From the NCBI RefSeq assembly GCF_023349185.1, contig NZ_JAKIKY010000008.1, positions 1 to 64,000 of the forward strand: a stretch of DNA of 64,000 nt. Reading direction: 5' to 3'. The first letter of the stretch is position 1. Each line of letters begins with the position of its first letter. The notes under the pieces were generated by a model that was not told the DNA's origin, made no database searches, and saw nothing but the letters and a program-made list of their open reading frames with translations. Of this stretch, positions 28,248 through 37,642 are shown piece by piece. The translations under genes were made by a program, and so were the position numbers. Source of the stretch: Shewanella aquimarina. GTDB lineage: Bacteria > Pseudomonadota > Gammaproteobacteria > Enterobacterales > Shewanellaceae.

Positions 28248-31226
28248 ATGTCAGGAAGTAACGCTACTAAGCGTTTTGTCCCGAGAAAGACCCTGGCGGC
28301 AATCGCTGTCGGTTCGGTACTTATGATGTCCGCGCCAGCCGCGATGGCGGCCGATGGTCTGGGCACGATTAAAGGGCATATCACAAGTGCTGTCGGCGCC
28401 GATGTGAATAATGCCAAGGTGATCATTCGTCACGAAAGCAAAGGCATAGTCAAGGAGACAACTACGGGCGCCAACGGTAGCTTCTCATTGAAGGGTCTGC
28501 CGATCGGTAATTACACTATCACTATCGTTAAGGATGGTTTCTATCAGGTACAAGAGCAGCACGTTGCCGTGACCGTGGGTAATGCTTTGACCTTCGATGT
28601 GGCACTGGATGCACAGAACAATGAAGTGGAGCGCATCGCAGTTACCGGCGCCCGCATCAGCCGCGTAGATACCTCGAGCACCACTAACTCTCAGGTGATC
28701 TCTATCGAAGAGCTCAACCAGCTACCGGTAGAGTTAGACTCCACCTCCATTGCACTGCTGAGCCCTGGCGCAGTAGCGGGCGATAACGGTTTCGGTGGCG
28801 TGGCCATCGCCGGTTCTTCGGTGGCCGAGAACGGTTACTACCTTAACGGCCTGAATATTACCGACCTACGTAAAGGCATGGGCGATATCGATCTGCCCTG
28901 GGAAGCCATCTCGCAAACCGAGGTGCAGACAGGTGGCGTGTCGGCCGAATATGGTCGCTTCATCGGTGGCGTCGTAAACCTGGTGTCCAAGTCGGGTGAC
29001 AACGAGTGGCAATTTGGTGCCAAGGCTGAAGTCGCGCCCGATGCCCTGGCCGAACCTATGCCGCGCATGAAAGACGATGGCAGCATAGAAACCGTTTCAG
29101 ATGCCTATTGGCAGGAAACCGAATATAACCTCTGGGCCTCGGGTGCATTGATCGAAGACAAGCTCTTCTTCTACGGTTTGTGGAACCCTTATGGCGAAGA
29201 GTCGACCGCCTATGGCGAGACCACGCTGCGTGACAAAGAGTGGGATACCAACCGCTGGTTTACCAAGGTGGACTGGTTCATTCACGAGGATCACTCAGTT
29301 GGCGTGATGGCCTTCAGCAACGAAGGGGATTATGCCAGCACTCAGTATCGCCGTGCAGAGGATGGTAGCCGTGGTGATGCCATCGGCCTAACCGAGAGCA
29401 CCTATGGCGGCATCGGCTGGAACGCCCAGTATACAGGTTATCTGACCGACGACATCACCTTGTCGGCCATGTACGGTGAGATCACGCAATCCACCAAGGA
29501 CAACTCGGGCACCCTAGATCAGTCCACCTATGAAGATTATCGTTCCGGTAGCTATCAGCGTCTGGGTGACTGGGTTGGCTATGGTTCTTCCGAGACAGAA
29601 GATAAGCGTATTACCTATCGTATCGACCTGGACTGGGTCATTGGCGATCACACGCTGCGCGCCGGTTATGACTATGAGCGCCTCGAAATCGCCGACTTCT
29701 ACACACCGCACGGTGACGGCTGGTATGAGTATTACACCGCAGGTGCCGATAACGCCTATGGTCTGGCCGAAGGCACGGAATACGCGGATCTGCGTATCTG
29801 GGGTAAGGCGAGTGAGACAGAAAACGTGCACACCGCCCTGTATGTGTCTGACACCTGGATGGTCACAGATACTGTGACAGTCAATGCCGGCGTGCGTTAT
29901 AGCGAGTTCAGCAACACTACAGGCTCTGGCGACAAGTATGTCGATCTCGATGGTCAGTTTGCCCCACGTCTAGGCGTCACCTGGGATGTGATCGGTGACG
30001 GTTCAAGTAAGGTTTACGCCTCTTATGGCCGTTACTTTCAGCCGGTATCGCCAAACACCAACCTGCGTATGGCCTCTGCCGCCTACGATTCGCACATCGT
30101 CAGCCATCTTAATGGTGTGAATGCCGATGGCTCGCCAATCCTGGGGGATGAGATCTCTCGCCGCGTGGTGGCCGATGGCACAGTGCCAGATGCCGACCAG
30201 CTGTTTAACAACAAGGCTGGGTCTATGTACTCGGATGAGTTTGCCCTGGGCTTCCAGCAGCAGCTCAACGACGACTGGGCCGTGGGTATTCGCGGTGTCT
30301 ATCGCGACCTTAAGCAGTCGATTGAAGACGTGTCCTTTAACTATGGTATGAACCAGTGGATTAAGGAAAACTACGATTCTTCCTGGTATGCCGGCAATGG
30401 CGAGACCAGCGCCGAAGATTACTTCGTCGGTGGTTGGTTCCCAACCTTAACCAACCCAGGCATAGGCACAGAGATCCACTATGATGTCGACGGCGATGGT
30501 GTGAAGGAAACGGTAAACGTGACCGCAGATCAGATGGGCTTCCCTAAGGCGACTCGTACCTATAAGGCGGTCGAGCTGAGCTTTAGCGGTAACGTGACCG
30601 AAGACTTTACCCTCAACGGTTCATATACTTGGTCTAAGAGTGAAGGTAACACAGAGGGTCTGGTACGCTCGGACAACGAGCAGGCCGATCCGGGTTGGAC
30701 CACCTCATTCGACTACCCTGAGCTGATGGATAATGGCGATGGTTATCTGCCTAACGACAGACGCCATAACTTCAAGCTCTATGGTGTGTACCACATCACT
30801 GATGACTTGAGTGTCGGCTTTAACTCTTACCTGCAATCGGGTCGTCCGATCAACGCCTTCGGCCTGCATCCGGCAGATCAGGGTTACTGTGTGAAGGCGA
30901 TCGCCATCGACGGCACCTGTTACGGTCGTGACTGGTACGGCGCCTCATCTTTCTACGCCAATGGCGAGGCGGCACCGCGTGGTAGCATGGGGCGCACAGA
31001 TTGGGTCTACAACATAGATCTGAACCTGTCTTACACCATGGACTTCGACACCGCGGGACGCCTGAACTTCAAGTTGAACGTGTACAACCTGTTTAACTTC
31101 GACGGCATTACCGGTGTAGATGAGCAGTATGAGCTAGACAGTGGCGATAAGAACATTCGCTACGGCTATGCCGACAGCTTCCAGACGCCAAGATATGTAC
31201 GTGCATCAATACGCTACGATTTTTAA
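28248..31226 (+). CDS. TonB-dependent outer-membrane receptor with carboxypeptidase-regulatory-like N-domain
   Basis: A 992-aa outer-membrane receptor. A signal peptide ends near residue 35 (APAAMA|ADG). Next comes a CarboxypepD_reg-like beta-sandwich (about 38-120, GTIKGHITSAVGADVNNAKV and NGSFSLKGLPIGNYTI), then a TonB-box/plug region (about 125-245, with GVSAEYGRFIGGVVNLVSKSG) and a large beta-barrel ending in the typical terminal strand RYVRASIRYDF. This OmpA-related/Oar-like architecture is common in Shewanella and Alteromonadales and often linked to peptide or polysaccharide uptake. No substrate can be assigned; the flanking genes give no clue. An AT-rich inverted repeat lies upstream and a terminator directly downstream. 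Confidence 0.88.
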   Translation: MSGSNATKRFVPRKTLAAIAVGSVLMMSAPAAMAADGLGTIKGHITSAVGADVNNAKVIIRHESKGIVKETTTGANGSFSLKGLPIGNYTITIVKDGFYQVQEQHVAVTVGNALTFDVALDAQNNEVERIAVTGARISRVDTSSTTNSQVISIEELNQLPVELDSTSIALLSPGAVAGDNGFGGVAIAGSSVAENGYYLNGLNITDLRKGMGDIDLPWEAISQTEVQTGGVSAEYGRFIGGVVNLVSKSGDNEWQFGAKAEVAPDALAEPMPRMKDDGSIETVSDAYWQETEYNLWASGALIEDKLFFYGLWNPYGEESTAYGETTLRDKEWDTNRWFTKVDWFIHEDHSVGVMAFSNEGDYASTQYRRAEDGSRGDAIGLTESTYGGIGWNAQYTGYLTDDITLSAMYGEITQSTKDNSGTLDQSTYEDYRSGSYQRLGDWVGYGSSETEDKRITYRIDLDWVIGDHTLRAGYDYERLEIADFYTPHGDGWYEYYTAGADNAYGLAEGTEYADLRIWGKASETENVHTALYVSDTWMVTDTVTVNAGVRYSEFSNTTGSGDKYVDLDGQFAPRLGVTWDVIGDGSSKVYASYGRYFQPVSPNTNLRMASAAYDSHIVSHLNGVNADGSPILGDEISRRVVADGTVPDADQLFNNKAGSMYSDEFALGFQQQLNDDWAVGIRGVYRDLKQSIEDVSFNYGMNQWIKENYDSSWYAGNGETSAEDYFVGGWFPTLTNPGIGTEIHYDVDGDGVKETVNVTADQMGFPKATRTYKAVELSFSGNVTEDFTLNGSYTWSKSEGNTEGLVRSDNEQADPGWTTSFDYPELMDNGDGYLPNDRRHNFKLYGVYHITDDLSVGFNSYLQSGRPINAFGLHPADQGYCVKAIAIDGTCYGRDWYGASSFYANGEAAPRGSMGRTDWVYNIDLNLSYTMDFDTAGRLNFKLNVYNLFNFDGITGVDEQYELDSGDKNIRYGYADSFQTPRYVRASIRYDF

Positions 31227-31240
31227 TCGGGATTAAGATC

Positions 31241-31269
31241 AAAAAAGGCCGCATTTGCGGCCTTTTTTA
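31241..31269. terminator. Bidirectional terminator between the TonB receptor and thioredoxin-like genes
   Basis: AAAAAAGGCCGC-attt-GCGGCCTTTTTT has T-runs on both strands and lies between two convergent stops. Confidence 0.9.
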
Positions 31270-31280
31270 TTGCAGCGGGT

Positions 31281-31817
31281 TTAGTTGAGGATCTTCGCCA
31301 GGTCCACCTCTAGTGAGGTTTCAGGACGCTCAACGATACGGCCAATCTCTTCGCCATTTTGCTTCACGATGAAGGTTGGGATGCGGGTAAAGTCATACTT
31401 GGCCGCCAGACCTTCGGGGTCTTGTTTCTTACGATCCACGCCTATGTAAGTCACCTTGATGTTGGCGTTGTTGGCCGCTTCCATGATGCGGATAAAGCGC
31501 GGGGTCTCACGGTGGCAGTCTGGGCACCAAGTGCCAATGATGACGACGATCTCGGTTGGTGTCTGCAGGTTCTTGATTGGCGCGATGGCAGCCTCGTCGA
31601 CCTGATAGCTCTTATAACCCTGGGTGAAATCGTCAAGCTCTGTGACTAAGGTCTGGGCTTGTACTTCGCCTGTCAGTATCACTTCCTGTTTCTCCTCACT
31701 GCAGGTGGCGATAAAGCCTTCCTGCTTCTCATCAAATGCACAGCCATTATTTGCCAGTGCCTGAGTGCTAAAGAACAGCGCTGTGGTGGCAAGTAATGCT
31801 TTAATATTATTGGTCAT
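31281..31817 (-). CDS. Periplasmic thioredoxin-family protein
   Basis: A 178-aa exported thioredoxin-fold protein. The signal peptide ends around residue 22 (STQALA|NN). The active site is GTWCPDCHRETPRF, a CPDC motif, and the cis-Pro loop is FTRIPTFIVKQNG. Two extra Cys lie near the N-terminus (NNGCAFDE, ATCSEEKQE). It resembles proteins annotated as thioredoxin family in Shewanella; its redox partner is unknown. It shares a terminator with the convergent TonB receptor gene. Confidence 0.75.
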   Translation of the reverse strand: MTNNIKALLATTALFFSTQALANNGCAFDEKQEGFIATCSEEKQEVILTGEVQAQTLVTELDDFTQGYKSYQVDEAAIAPIKNLQTPTEIVVIIGTWCPDCHRETPRFIRIMEAANNANIKVTYIGVDRKKQDPEGLAAKYDFTRIPTFIVKQNGEEIGRIVERPETSLEVDLAKILN

Positions 31818-32043
31818 AAATAGTACCTCAGGCCCGTAGACAAAAACCAGAATTGAGCATTCATTTCATTCTGATGCTATTCAATCATCTAAGTTGCACC
31901 GAGAGTAGCGCCAATGCGGCGAGCTGTTAACTGGATCACGCCATGATGGTCTGCTTGGCGCAGGGCTTCACACATTTGTCGCTAAATTGCAGAATTTTTC
32001 CGCTATCGGCAACAAGGTGTTAACCCTGCGGGGCGCGAGGTAG

Positions 32044-32622
32044 TTAGGCGGCGACTAGCTTGGCGAGATCCGCTGGGCGATAGTAGACAGACTTGAGCAC
32101 CTTGCCCTGACGCACCACCTTACCGGCCATCTCCACATCTTTGGCACACTTGGCGATGATGAAGTCGCCCTTGCGGCTGCCGATGATCTCTACCCCCTGC
32201 TTGGCGTAGTGGGCGATGGTTTCTTGCAGTTCCTGCTCGTTACGGCACACCTTACTCATATTGCTCGAATGTACCTCGTCCCAGCAGCGGATGAAGTCGA
32301 TGTCGCGGTTCTTGGCGACATGCAGCAGCAGATCGATCACATAGCTGATCTCCTGGCGAGCATTTACTTGCTTAGCCCCCAGATGCACCAGGCGGCCCAT
32401 GAGTACATAAACCGAATCGACGATGGCATCGGCCTGCTCGACGCGGCTGTCAGCCTCGGCCAGCTCGGTTAACTCCTCGATAGCCAAAGAGGTGTGCAGG
32501 GTATCGGCCTGCTCATCCAGGCTGGTCTCATCTTCGATAGGCAGATCGAAGGTAGAGCGGAACTGGTGGATGTCGCGGTAGAGGTGGTCGTAAAGGGGCT
32601 GATCGAGTGCGGTCAGTTTCAT
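32044..32622 (-). CDS. MazG-like nucleoside triphosphate pyrophosphohydrolase family protein
   Basis: A 192-aa all-alpha NTP-pyrophosphohydrolase (MazG/PRA-PH-like) candidate. The metal-binding pattern is seen as EELTELAEA followed by DAIVDSVYVLMG, the E-x2-E...D-x2-D type arrangement expected of the fold. The C-terminal part (residues 120-190) contains DEVHSSNMSKVC, typical of stand-alone members. The probable role is hydrolysis of non-canonical or excess NTPs; the substrate is not known. It is monocistronic, with gaps of 226 and 382 nt on either side. Confidence 0.7.
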   Translation of the reverse strand: MKLTALDQPLYDHLYRDIHQFRSTFDLPIEDETSLDEQADTLHTSLAIEELTELAEADSRVEQADAIVDSVYVLMGRLVHLGAKQVNARQEISYVIDLLLHVAKNRDIDFIRCWDEVHSSNMSKVCRNEQELQETIAHYAKQGVEIIGSRKGDFIIAKCAKDVEMAGKVVRQGKVLKSVYYRPADLAKLVAA

Positions 32623-33004
32623 CTGTGTGCCTTACTGGGTCTTGAATGTCTAAATGCGTGGCGGCAATTTTAATTTAACGGCGCAGTAATTGAAAGCTGA
32701 CTTCCAGGCGCAAAGTCAGCGAGTATTAGGGACTTTTTTCATCCTTTTAAAAGCCAGAATATATGTGCAATAGATGCATAACCACGCTCAAAACCGCCTT
32801 AGTGATGAATTTATACGCTCAACGGCATGGCTTTGCCGCGCCTTGGGCGTATCGGCATCCCAGGCCGGTCTGGACTGGATTGTTAAAAATGTGTAACTAT
32901 GTTCGGCCCGCCTGAGGATTAAACCTTTGATGCCCGAATTAATAGGGCCGGTGTGATGGCGGGGAGAAAAATAGGAAACCCCATAATTATAATAAGGATT
33001 ATCC
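32623..33004. other. Intergenic region upstream of the NhaC-type gene
   Basis: No gene seen in 382 bp. It holds an 8-bp hairpin GCTGACTT/AAGTCAGC (32696-32720), with a T-run TTTTTT ten nt later, and a GC-rich segment with GGCCCG near 32900 and GGGCCGG near 32950 that could fold as a leader. I looked for a lysine riboswitch, known for some NhaC-family genes, and did not find its conserved core. Confidence 0.35.
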
Positions 33005-34525
33005 ATGACCTCTCATCCGCAGTCGCCAGAACAGCCTGGTAGAGATTCGAGTCCCGCGTCGGGCACCACACACAAGCAGCCGACGCTATTAGATGCCCTG
33101 ATCCCCATTTTTGCCTTGGTCTGCATGTTAACGGCATCAGTGTATCTATTCTCTTCAGACAGCTCCTATGGCGCCAACCAGATTGCCCTTATCATGGCGG
33201 CCTGTATCACCCTGGTTATCGGGGTGAAGAACGGCTATAGCTGGAAGGAGATGGAGGCGGGGATCGTCAAGAGTGTCTCGCTGGCCACAGGCGCTTTATT
33301 GATCCTGTTTTCTGTAGGCTCCCTGATCGGCACCTGGATCTTGGCCGGCACAGTGCCCACCATGATCTTCTACGGTATGAAGATCTTAAACCCAGATTAT
33401 TTCTACGCCGCCTCCTGTCTGCTGTGCGCGGTTGTGGCCTTGAGTATCGGCAGTTCCTGGACGGTCGCCGGTACCTTAGGTATCGCGCTGATTGGCGTCG
33501 CCGGTGCCATGGGGCTCAGCGTCGAGATCACCGCCGGTGCCATCATCAGTGGCGCCTATTTCGGTGACAAGATGTCGCCCATGTCCGACACCACCAACCT
33601 GGCGCCAGCCGTCGCCGGTAGCGAGCTGTTTGGCCATATCCGCCACATGGTGTGGACCACCACGCCGAGCATACTGCTGGCCCTGACAGGCTTTCTGTTT
33701 ATCGGTCTGAGCAGCGACAGCAGCGGCGCGGTGACGGATCTTGCCGCGACCATGTCACGCATCGAGGCTCAGTATCATCCGGGGTTGCATCTGCTGCTAC
33801 CCTTGCTGGTGGTCTTAGTGCTGGCCTATAAGAAGCTGCCCGCCTTCCCGACTGTGATTCTTGGCACCTTGGCCGGTGCCATCTGTGCGGCGCTGTTTCA
33901 GTTCGACGGGGTGATCAAGTTCGTCAACGACGACAGCCTGCCCACCATGGTCGCCCTGGTGAAGGGGATCTGGGTGGCGATGTTCGACGGCTATACCGCT
34001 AATACCGGAGATAAGACGCTCGACAGTCTGCTGAGCCGCGGCGGCATGAGCAGCATGGTCAATACCGTCTGGTTGATCCTCTGCGCCATGGCCTTCGGTG
34101 GCGTGATGGAAAAAACCGGCCTGCTACAAAGGTTGTTGCAAGGGGTGCTACGTCTGGTGAAATCCAGTGGCAGCCTGATCATCACCACCCTGGCCAGCTG
34201 CATCGGCGCTAACCTGATCACAGGCGATCAGTTTATTGCCATCTTGCTGCCGGGTCGTATGCTCAAGGTCGAGTATGAAAAACATGGCCTGGCACCTGTA
34301 AACCTGAGTCGTGCCCTGGAAGATTCGGCCACCATCACCAGTCCCTTGGTGCCCTGGAATACCTGCGGCGCCTATATGGCCAGCACCTTAGGGGTCGCCA
34401 CCATCGCCTATCTGCCTTTCGCCTTCTTCAATCTCATCTGTCCCTTCATCAGCGCGGCGTACGCCTACTATGACTTCAAGATTGAGCGACTGGCAGAGAG
34501 TGAAGCCATGGAGGCCGTGGCTTAA
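33005..34525 (+). CDS. nhaC: NhaC-family Na+/H+ antiporter
   Basis: A 506-aa inner-membrane protein with about 11-12 helices, of the NhaC antiporter family. The N-terminal 25 residues are hydrophilic and Ser/Pro-rich. Conserved segments include GTWILAGTVPTMIFYG, SSWTVAGTLG, GAYFGDKMSPMSDTTNLAP and DSATITSPLVPWNTCGAY, the last two being the family core. Family members exchange Na+ for H+, or in some cases take up amino acids, so the physiological cation is inferred. AAGGA lies 7 nt before the ATG. Confidence 0.88.
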   Translation: MTSHPQSPEQPGRDSSPASGTTHKQPTLLDALIPIFALVCMLTASVYLFSSDSSYGANQIALIMAACITLVIGVKNGYSWKEMEAGIVKSVSLATGALLILFSVGSLIGTWILAGTVPTMIFYGMKILNPDYFYAASCLLCAVVALSIGSSWTVAGTLGIALIGVAGAMGLSVEITAGAIISGAYFGDKMSPMSDTTNLAPAVAGSELFGHIRHMVWTTTPSILLALTGFLFIGLSSDSSGAVTDLAATMSRIEAQYHPGLHLLLPLLVVLVLAYKKLPAFPTVILGTLAGAICAALFQFDGVIKFVNDDSLPTMVALVKGIWVAMFDGYTANTGDKTLDSLLSRGGMSSMVNTVWLILCAMAFGGVMEKTGLLQRLLQGVLRLVKSSGSLIITTLASCIGANLITGDQFIAILLPGRMLKVEYEKHGLAPVNLSRALEDSATITSPLVPWNTCGAYMASTLGVATIAYLPFAFFNLICPFISAAYAYYDFKIERLAESEAMEAVA

Positions 34526-34556
34526 GTTGGCGGGATAACCCGCTTTGATTTAGTTA

Positions 34557-34600
34557 TAAAAAAATCCGCCCGGCGAAGTGACTGGCGTGGTGCCGGGCGG
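34557..34600 (-). terminator. Terminator of the minus-strand haem-lyase operon
   Basis: CCGCCCGGC/GCCGGGCGG forms a 9-bp stem; on the minus strand it is followed by A-rich complement giving TTTTTTT. It is 48 bp beyond the stop of the TlpA/CcmG-like gene. The loop is 17 nt. Confidence 0.75.
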
Positions 34601-34647
34601 GAGCAATAAAGTGTGATGGTGGATACGGCGCCGAATGACGCGATTGC

Positions 34648-35253
34648 TTAATGAAGATTTTTTGCCGTGTCAGGGTTGGCGTACTTAGCCGTTAGTTGTT
34701 CCAGATAGGGCTGAACCGCCTTGTCCCCCCAATCGAGGTAACCGCGTAAGAAGCCGACCAAGTTGCCCTCGCCATCGAAGGCGTAGGTGGCCGGAACAAT
34801 ATTGGCCGGCAGCATGGTTTCCACCTGCAGCTTGGGGTCGATTAGCGTCGGATAGCCTGCCAGCTGATGGCGGGCCAGGAAGGCCGCGACCTCGCCATGG
34901 GCCTCGTCGATGGACAGGGGCAGCACTACCAGATCTTTGTCGAGATTGTCCCGTCTTATCTTATCCATCATAGGGATCTCCTTGATGCAGGGAGCGCACC
35001 AGGTAGCCCAGAGGTTGATTAATACTAGCTTGCCTCGATAATCACTCAGCTTCACCTGATGACCATTGAGATCCTCGAATGTGGCCTCGTCGACCTTGCG
35101 GGCGCTGGTCATCTCCACAAAGCGCGACATGATCATTGGCTTGGGTAAGTTTTCTCCTGTGTCATACACCTTGGCACTTGGCATGACGGCCAGGGAAGGT
35201 AGGCTGAGCGTCATTAGGCTAAAGGCGAGCAGGGTACGTGGTAATTTTCTCAT
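34648..35253 (-). CDS. TlpA/CcmG-like periplasmic thiol-disulfide reductase of the sir haem-lyase set
   Basis: A 201-aa exported thioredoxin-like protein. A signal sequence (residues 1 to about 22, SLPSLA) is followed by a TlpA/AhpC-TSA-like domain with active site NLWATWCAPCIKEIP and the cis-Pro motif NIVPATYAFDGEG. CcmG/DsbE proteins reduce apocytochrome cysteines or the CcmH partner before haem attachment. It overlaps the CcmH-like gene by 4 nt and is the last gene of the minus-strand operon diverging from sirA, so it probably keeps the SirA haem-site cysteines reduced. Corresponds to part of the 'specialised haem lyase' of the Shewanella sir locus. Confidence 0.85.
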   Translation of the reverse strand: MRKLPRTLLAFSLMTLSLPSLAVMPSAKVYDTGENLPKPMIMSRFVEMTSARKVDEATFEDLNGHQVKLSDYRGKLVLINLWATWCAPCIKEIPMMDKIRRDNLDKDLVVLPLSIDEAHGEVAAFLARHQLAGYPTLIDPKLQVETMLPANIVPATYAFDGEGNLVGFLRGYLDWGDKAVQPYLEQLTAKYANPDTAKNLH

Positions 35254-35687
35254 GATCTGTGTTCCTGACTATGGGGTAATGGTCGGCGCGTATGCATTTG
35301 TCGCAGGTACCAGAATAGGACGGCGGAAAGCAGCCCGAGCGGCATAAAAAAGAGGAGTGCGGTACCCGATGTCAGGCTGGGCATATAGCGGATCCGCTCA
35401 CCGTAGCGGGCGACCATAAAGTCGACAATCTCATCGGCCGTCTTTCCCCGTTCAAGTTGCAGATAGATCTCCGCCTTGAGTTCGCTGGCGATCGGGCTTT
35501 GTGAGTCCAGCAGGTTCTGATTGGTGGACATGGGGCAGCGCAGGGTGGCTGCAATCTCTATGGCCTGGCGCTTTAGCACCGCCGGTGCCTGCAAGGAGGT
35601 GTTAGTCTGCACCTCTGCTTGTGCCTGCCCGAGGAGCAGTGTGAGCGTGGCGCCAAGTAGAAGTAGTCGCTTAATGCTTGTCATCAT
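35250..35687 (-). CDS. CcmH/NrfF-like haem-lyase subunit with altered CXXS motif
   Basis: A 145-aa CcmH/NrfF-family protein: signal peptide (ending near QAQA, residue 24), a short periplasmic helical domain, and a C-terminal membrane helix (about 112-132). The family motif LRCxxCQNQN appears here as LRCPMSTNQNLLDS. The first Cys (C51) is kept, but the second is Ser54 and the following Gln is Thr; the codon is unambiguous. Subunits of this family shuttle thiols between CcmG and the apocytochrome. The loss of one thiol is either a mechanistic adaptation to SirA or a local trait. Overlaps both neighbours by 4 nt. Confidence 0.88.
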   Translation of the reverse strand: MMTSIKRLLLLGATLTLLLGQAQAEVQTNTSLQAPAVLKRQAIEIAATLRCPMSTNQNLLDSQSPIASELKAEIYLQLERGKTADEIVDFMVARYGERIRYMPSLTSGTALLFFMPLGLLSAVLFWYLRQMHTRRPLPHSQEHRS

Positions 35688-37642
35688 CGGGCTCCTTTTA
35701 CCGCGAGTTGAGGGGGCGACACGCGGGCTTGTCTGCAGGCGTCACTCGGACGCAACAGGCTGAGACCGGCAAACATCATGATGAGGGCGCCAATCCAGAT
35801 CCAGCCGACGAGTGGCTTGTAGCTGATGCGGATTAAAAACTCCTCCTCGCTGAGCTGGTTGCCCATGGAGATATAGAGATCGGCAAACAGGCTACGATGG
35901 ATCCCCGCGGCGGAGATCTGCATGGCGTTGCTGTTAAAGGTCTGGCGCTGGGGATAGAGATAGGTCAGATGCTGATCGCGTTTGTCTCTCACCTCTATCT
36001 TGGCCTGTAGCGCACTGTAGCTAGTGTGCGAGACCGTTTCTGTTGCCTGGTAGATAAAGGTATAGCCCGCCACGACCCTGCCCTGACCTGGCCCCATCCT
36101 CAGTAGCTCTTCCTGCTGAAAATAGCTTGAACAGGTGGCGCCTAAGATACTCAACGCCACACCTAGGTGGGTAACACACATGACGTAAAAGCGTCTGTTG
36201 CCGGTAGGGAGCGTCATTCTTCTCAGATGATTACGTACATACAGGCCCGTACAGGAGATCAGCCAGAGGCTGGCGAAACTGCCAAGCATAAAGTGAGCAT
36301 CTATTTCACCCAGCATCAGATAATTGAGGCTGAAGCTGACCCCTAGGCAGATGCATGCCAGCAGCGCGAGTGGTTTTATCGCATCTTGACGCGATGCCTG
36401 CCAGCCCATCAAGGGGGCGGCGCCCATGAAGAGACTGATGATCCCAGTTAATGGAATGAAGAGGCTATTAAAGTAAGGTGCCCCCACCGAAATGCTTTGC
36501 CCCGTGACGACTTCATACAGCAATGGATAGCAGGTACCCAGCAAGATGGAGAGCGCGGCAACCAGCAGTAACAGGTTGCCAAGTTGCATCAGGTTTTCCC
36601 GGCTCAGCCCTTGGGTGCTTATCGGCCTGATGAGTTTTGGCAATCTGTGCAGCAGCAAAGTAAAGCCGCAGATAGAAACCAGAGCGAACAGGGTGAGCAT
36701 GGCTGCGCCACGCAGGGGATCGGCTGCAAAGGCGTGTACCGACTGCACCACGCCCGAGCGAACCAGAAAGGTGCCCAGCAGGCAAAGACTGAAGCCGAGT
36801 ATTGCGAGAAACAGGCTGGTGCCGTGAAACCTGTCCCTTTGCTCGCCTAAAATGAGTGAGTGCATGAGCGCCGTGGCGACTAACCAGGGGATAAACGAGG
36901 CGTTTTCGACCGGATCCCAAAACCACCATCCGCCCCAGCCCAGTTCGTTATATGCCCACCAGGAGCCGAAGGCGTTGCCCCCGGTTAGCATGGCCCACGC
37001 CAGAATGGCCCAGGGGCGCATCACTCGGCAGTGATGCTTCATAGATTGGCTATTGTCTAACAAGGCGGCGACAGCCGCGGCGAAACAGACAGCCAGCCCT
37101 ACATATCCCACAAATAGCAGAGGTGGATGCAGGATAAGACCTATATCTTGAAGTATGGGGTTGAGATCCCGCCCTTCGACTGGGATGCCGGGTAATAGCC
37201 TGGCAAAGGGATTTGAACCTATGAGGAGAAAGGCGATTAATCCGGCTTGAATCGCACCTAGGACCGCGTGAAGGTAGTGAAAAAAGGGCGCGGTGGCATC
37301 TGATTTCAAGCTGATCACCCAGCTCCAGATGCCGATGGCGGCAACCCAAAACAACATAGAACCTTCGTGTCCTCCCCAGACGGCGGCGACCTTATAGAGG
37401 CTGGCCAGTTGGCTGTTGGAGTTATTGGCCACGTATGCCACAGAAAAGTCGTTATCCAGGAAGAGGAAAACGAGGATCAATAGGCTAGCCAGTTGCGCCA
37501 GCGTGTTTAGCTTAATAAAGAGAGACAGATAGTCGTGCAGTGCCACGCGGCAACGGCAGGCCTGCGCAATAGGCATCGCGGCCATGAGCAAGCATAGCGT
37601 CAGTGAGATAGTAAGAAGTAATAAGCCAATTTCTGCGTTCAT
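35684..37642 (-). CDS. sirE: CcmF/NrfE-like haem lyase, SirE type
   Basis: A 652-aa polytopic cytochrome c haem lyase. The tryptophan-rich haem-handling (WWD) signature is at residues 236-250, with core WGGWWFWDPVENASF; conserved His-containing loops include GGHEGSMLFW (about 90) and LHPPLLFVGY (about 171). Length is like CcmF/NrfE (about 650). The ATG at 37642 has GAAGG 7 nt upstream; a TTG at 37660 is less likely. First gene of a three-gene operon diverging from sirA, so it is taken to be the lyase dedicated to the atypical haem site of SirA; the symbol follows Shewanella sir nomenclature as I remember it. Confidence 0.88.
   Translation of the reverse strand: MNAEIGLLLLTISLTLCLLMAAMPIAQACRCRVALHDYLSLFIKLNTLAQLASLLILVFLFLDNDFSVAYVANNSNSQLASLYKVAAVWGGHEGSMLFWVAAIGIWSWVISLKSDATAPFFHYLHAVLGAIQAGLIAFLLIGSNPFARLLPGIPVEGRDLNPILQDIGLILHPPLLFVGYVGLAVCFAAAVAALLDNSQSMKHHCRVMRPWAILAWAMLTGGNAFGSWWAYNELGWGGWWFWDPVENASFIPWLVATALMHSLILGEQRDRFHGTSLFLAILGFSLCLLGTFLVRSGVVQSVHAFAADPLRGAAMLTLFALVSICGFTLLLHRLPKLIRPISTQGLSRENLMQLGNLLLLVAALSILLGTCYPLLYEVVTGQSISVGAPYFNSLFIPLTGIISLFMGAAPLMGWQASRQDAIKPLALLACICLGVSFSLNYLMLGEIDAHFMLGSFASLWLISCTGLYVRNHLRRMTLPTGNRRFYVMCVTHLGVALSILGATCSSYFQQEELLRMGPGQGRVVAGYTFIYQATETVSHTSYSALQAKIEVRDKRDQHLTYLYPQRQTFNSNAMQISAAGIHRSLFADLYISMGNQLSEEEFLIRISYKPLVGWIWIGALIMMFAGLSLLRPSDACRQARVSPPQLAVKGAR

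Noticed and set aside
32623-33004. Lysine riboswitch in front of the NhaC-type gene
   Set aside because: Looked for because some NhaC-family genes have it; the conserved core could not be found by eye.
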